Shown piece after piece: positions 22,226 through 22,820 of a stretch of 22,820 bases of DNA. The first letter of the stretch is position 1, and each line of letters begins with the position of its first letter. A program made the translations under genes and the position numbers. The stretch spans positions 1 through 22,820 of the forward strand of contig CAYTEO010000042.1 of assembly GCA_964436825.1 (NCBI GenBank). Reading direction: 5' to 3'. The notes below the pieces were generated by a model. That model ran no database searches and was not told where the DNA came from. It saw nothing but the letters and a program-made list of their open reading frames with translations. The stretch is from CAYTEO01 sp964436825. Its GTDB lineage: Bacteria > Krumholzibacteriota > Krumholzibacteriia > LZORAL124-64-63.

Positions 22226-22820
22226 TCAGTCGTCCCAGCCGGGGTAGTAGCGGTCCATCAGCTCGCCGCAGATCTCCCGGAAGACGGCACGCTGGCGGTC
22301 GGTCCAGCCGGAGGCGTCCGACGGCTTGCGGCCGGCGTTGGCCAGCGGGAACGGCGTCCGCGACGGCGCCAGGCCGAGGTCGGCCAGCAGCCTGGCCGGC
22401 GCCTCCGGGTCGCCGGCCAGGTCCTCCAGGCGGACGGTCAGGTCGGCGACACCGGCCATGTTCGTGTTGGTGTGGACCCAGAAGCGGCAGCACTTCTCGA
22501 AGGTGTCGCCCGGCAGGTCGGGCTTGATCCGGTTCCAGACGGAGTCCTTCTGGTACCAGCCGCGGTTGAGGCCCGACTGGACGACGCGCCGGCCGTCGCG
22601 GATGAGGTGGACGACGGTGTCGGCCTCGATCAGGTCGGGGACCAGGGAGAAGTGGGGCGCCGCCTCGACGTCGTGCTGGAAACCCCGGACGAAGTCGCGG
22701 ACCCGCGCGCGGTCGCCGGCCACCAGGACGGGCAGCAGGTGCTGCCAGAGGGTCTCGTGGCGGGCGGCGACGGGCGTGCCGTCGGCGAGCCGCTGACCGT
22801 CCAGGAAGCGGGCCACCGAC
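22226..22820 (-). CDS. Sulfotransferase-family protein, C-terminal part (5' end outside the window)
   Basis: About 198 codons are visible; the frame stays open to the window edge, so the N-terminus with the PAPS 5'-phosphosulfate loop is missing. The remaining part has V-V-H-L-I-R-D-G-R-R-V-V-Q-S-G, which matches the 3'-phosphate-binding motif (R-D-x-R-x-x-x-x-S) of PAPS-dependent sulfotransferases. A conserved F-W-V-H-T-N-x-N-M region follows, then V-R-L-E-D-L-A-G-D-P-E, the usual helix after the core. The likely role is sulfation of a glycan, lipid or small molecule. The acceptor cannot be inferred. It reads toward the efflux genes, with 95 bases between. Confidence 0.8.
   Translation of the reverse strand, partial: SVARFLDGQRLADGTPVAARHETLWQHLLPVLVAGDRARVRDFVRGFQHDVEAAPHFSLVPDLIEADTVVHLIRDGRRVVQSGLNRGWYQKDSVWNRIKPDLPGDTFEKCCRFWVHTNTNMAGVADLTVRLEDLAGDPEAPARLLADLGLAPSRTPFPLANAGRKPSDASGWTDRQRAVFREICGELMDRYYPGWDD

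Overview
The window is GC-rich, bacterial and Gram-negative in character: a lipoprotein adaptor plus RND permease, periplasmic signal peptides and a CsgG-family protein. Three secreted proteins end in a C-terminal domain containing P-N-P-F-N-P-S-T, the FlgD-Ig-like / type IX-like sorting domain. High GC together with this domain suggests an FCB-group candidate phylum (for example the Krumholzibacteriota or Eiseniibacteriota type). That placement is inferred from recalled family traits, not from a search.

Layout. (1) 1-1127 is a decayed mobile edge: an IS1380-family transposase remnant with a frameshift and a truncated 3' end, then the last ~70 codons of a parallel beta-helix repeat protein. 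(2) 1223-4778 is a three-gene molybdenum hydroxylase operon (FAD, [2Fe-2S] and Mo subunits, each start overlapping the previous stop), resembling the xanthine dehydrogenases of anaerobic Firmicutes. (3) 4970-12943 is an extracellular-hydrolase block: a subtilase with six PKD domains, a convergent serpin, a HExxH metalloprotease-like protein, and divergently an endonuclease I-type nuclease. The two proteases and the nuclease carry the sorting domain; the serpin does not. (4) 12989-16710 is a second, differently built molybdenum hydroxylase: a Mo subunit followed by a fused [2Fe-2S]-FAD subunit. (5) 16821-17732 is a CsgG-family protein closed by a strong terminator. (6) 17812-22130, on the minus strand, is an RND efflux pair. 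(7) At the right edge is the C-terminal part of a sulfotransferase.

How the parts may work together (inference). The secreted proteases and nuclease could digest external protein and nucleic acid, and the two purine-hydroxylase-like enzymes on either side could oxidise the released purines. The serpin has an export signal but no sorting domain. It may stay in the periplasm and restrain a subtilase that passes through on its way out.

The points most worth a second look are: the matching -10-box-to-ATG geometry of both hydroxylase operons, which suggests leaderless mRNAs; the alternating two-domain PKD super-repeat with split cysteines; the serpin/subtilase neighbourhood; and the unusual HExxH motif. 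I found no CRISPR array, tRNA, rRNA or phage module.
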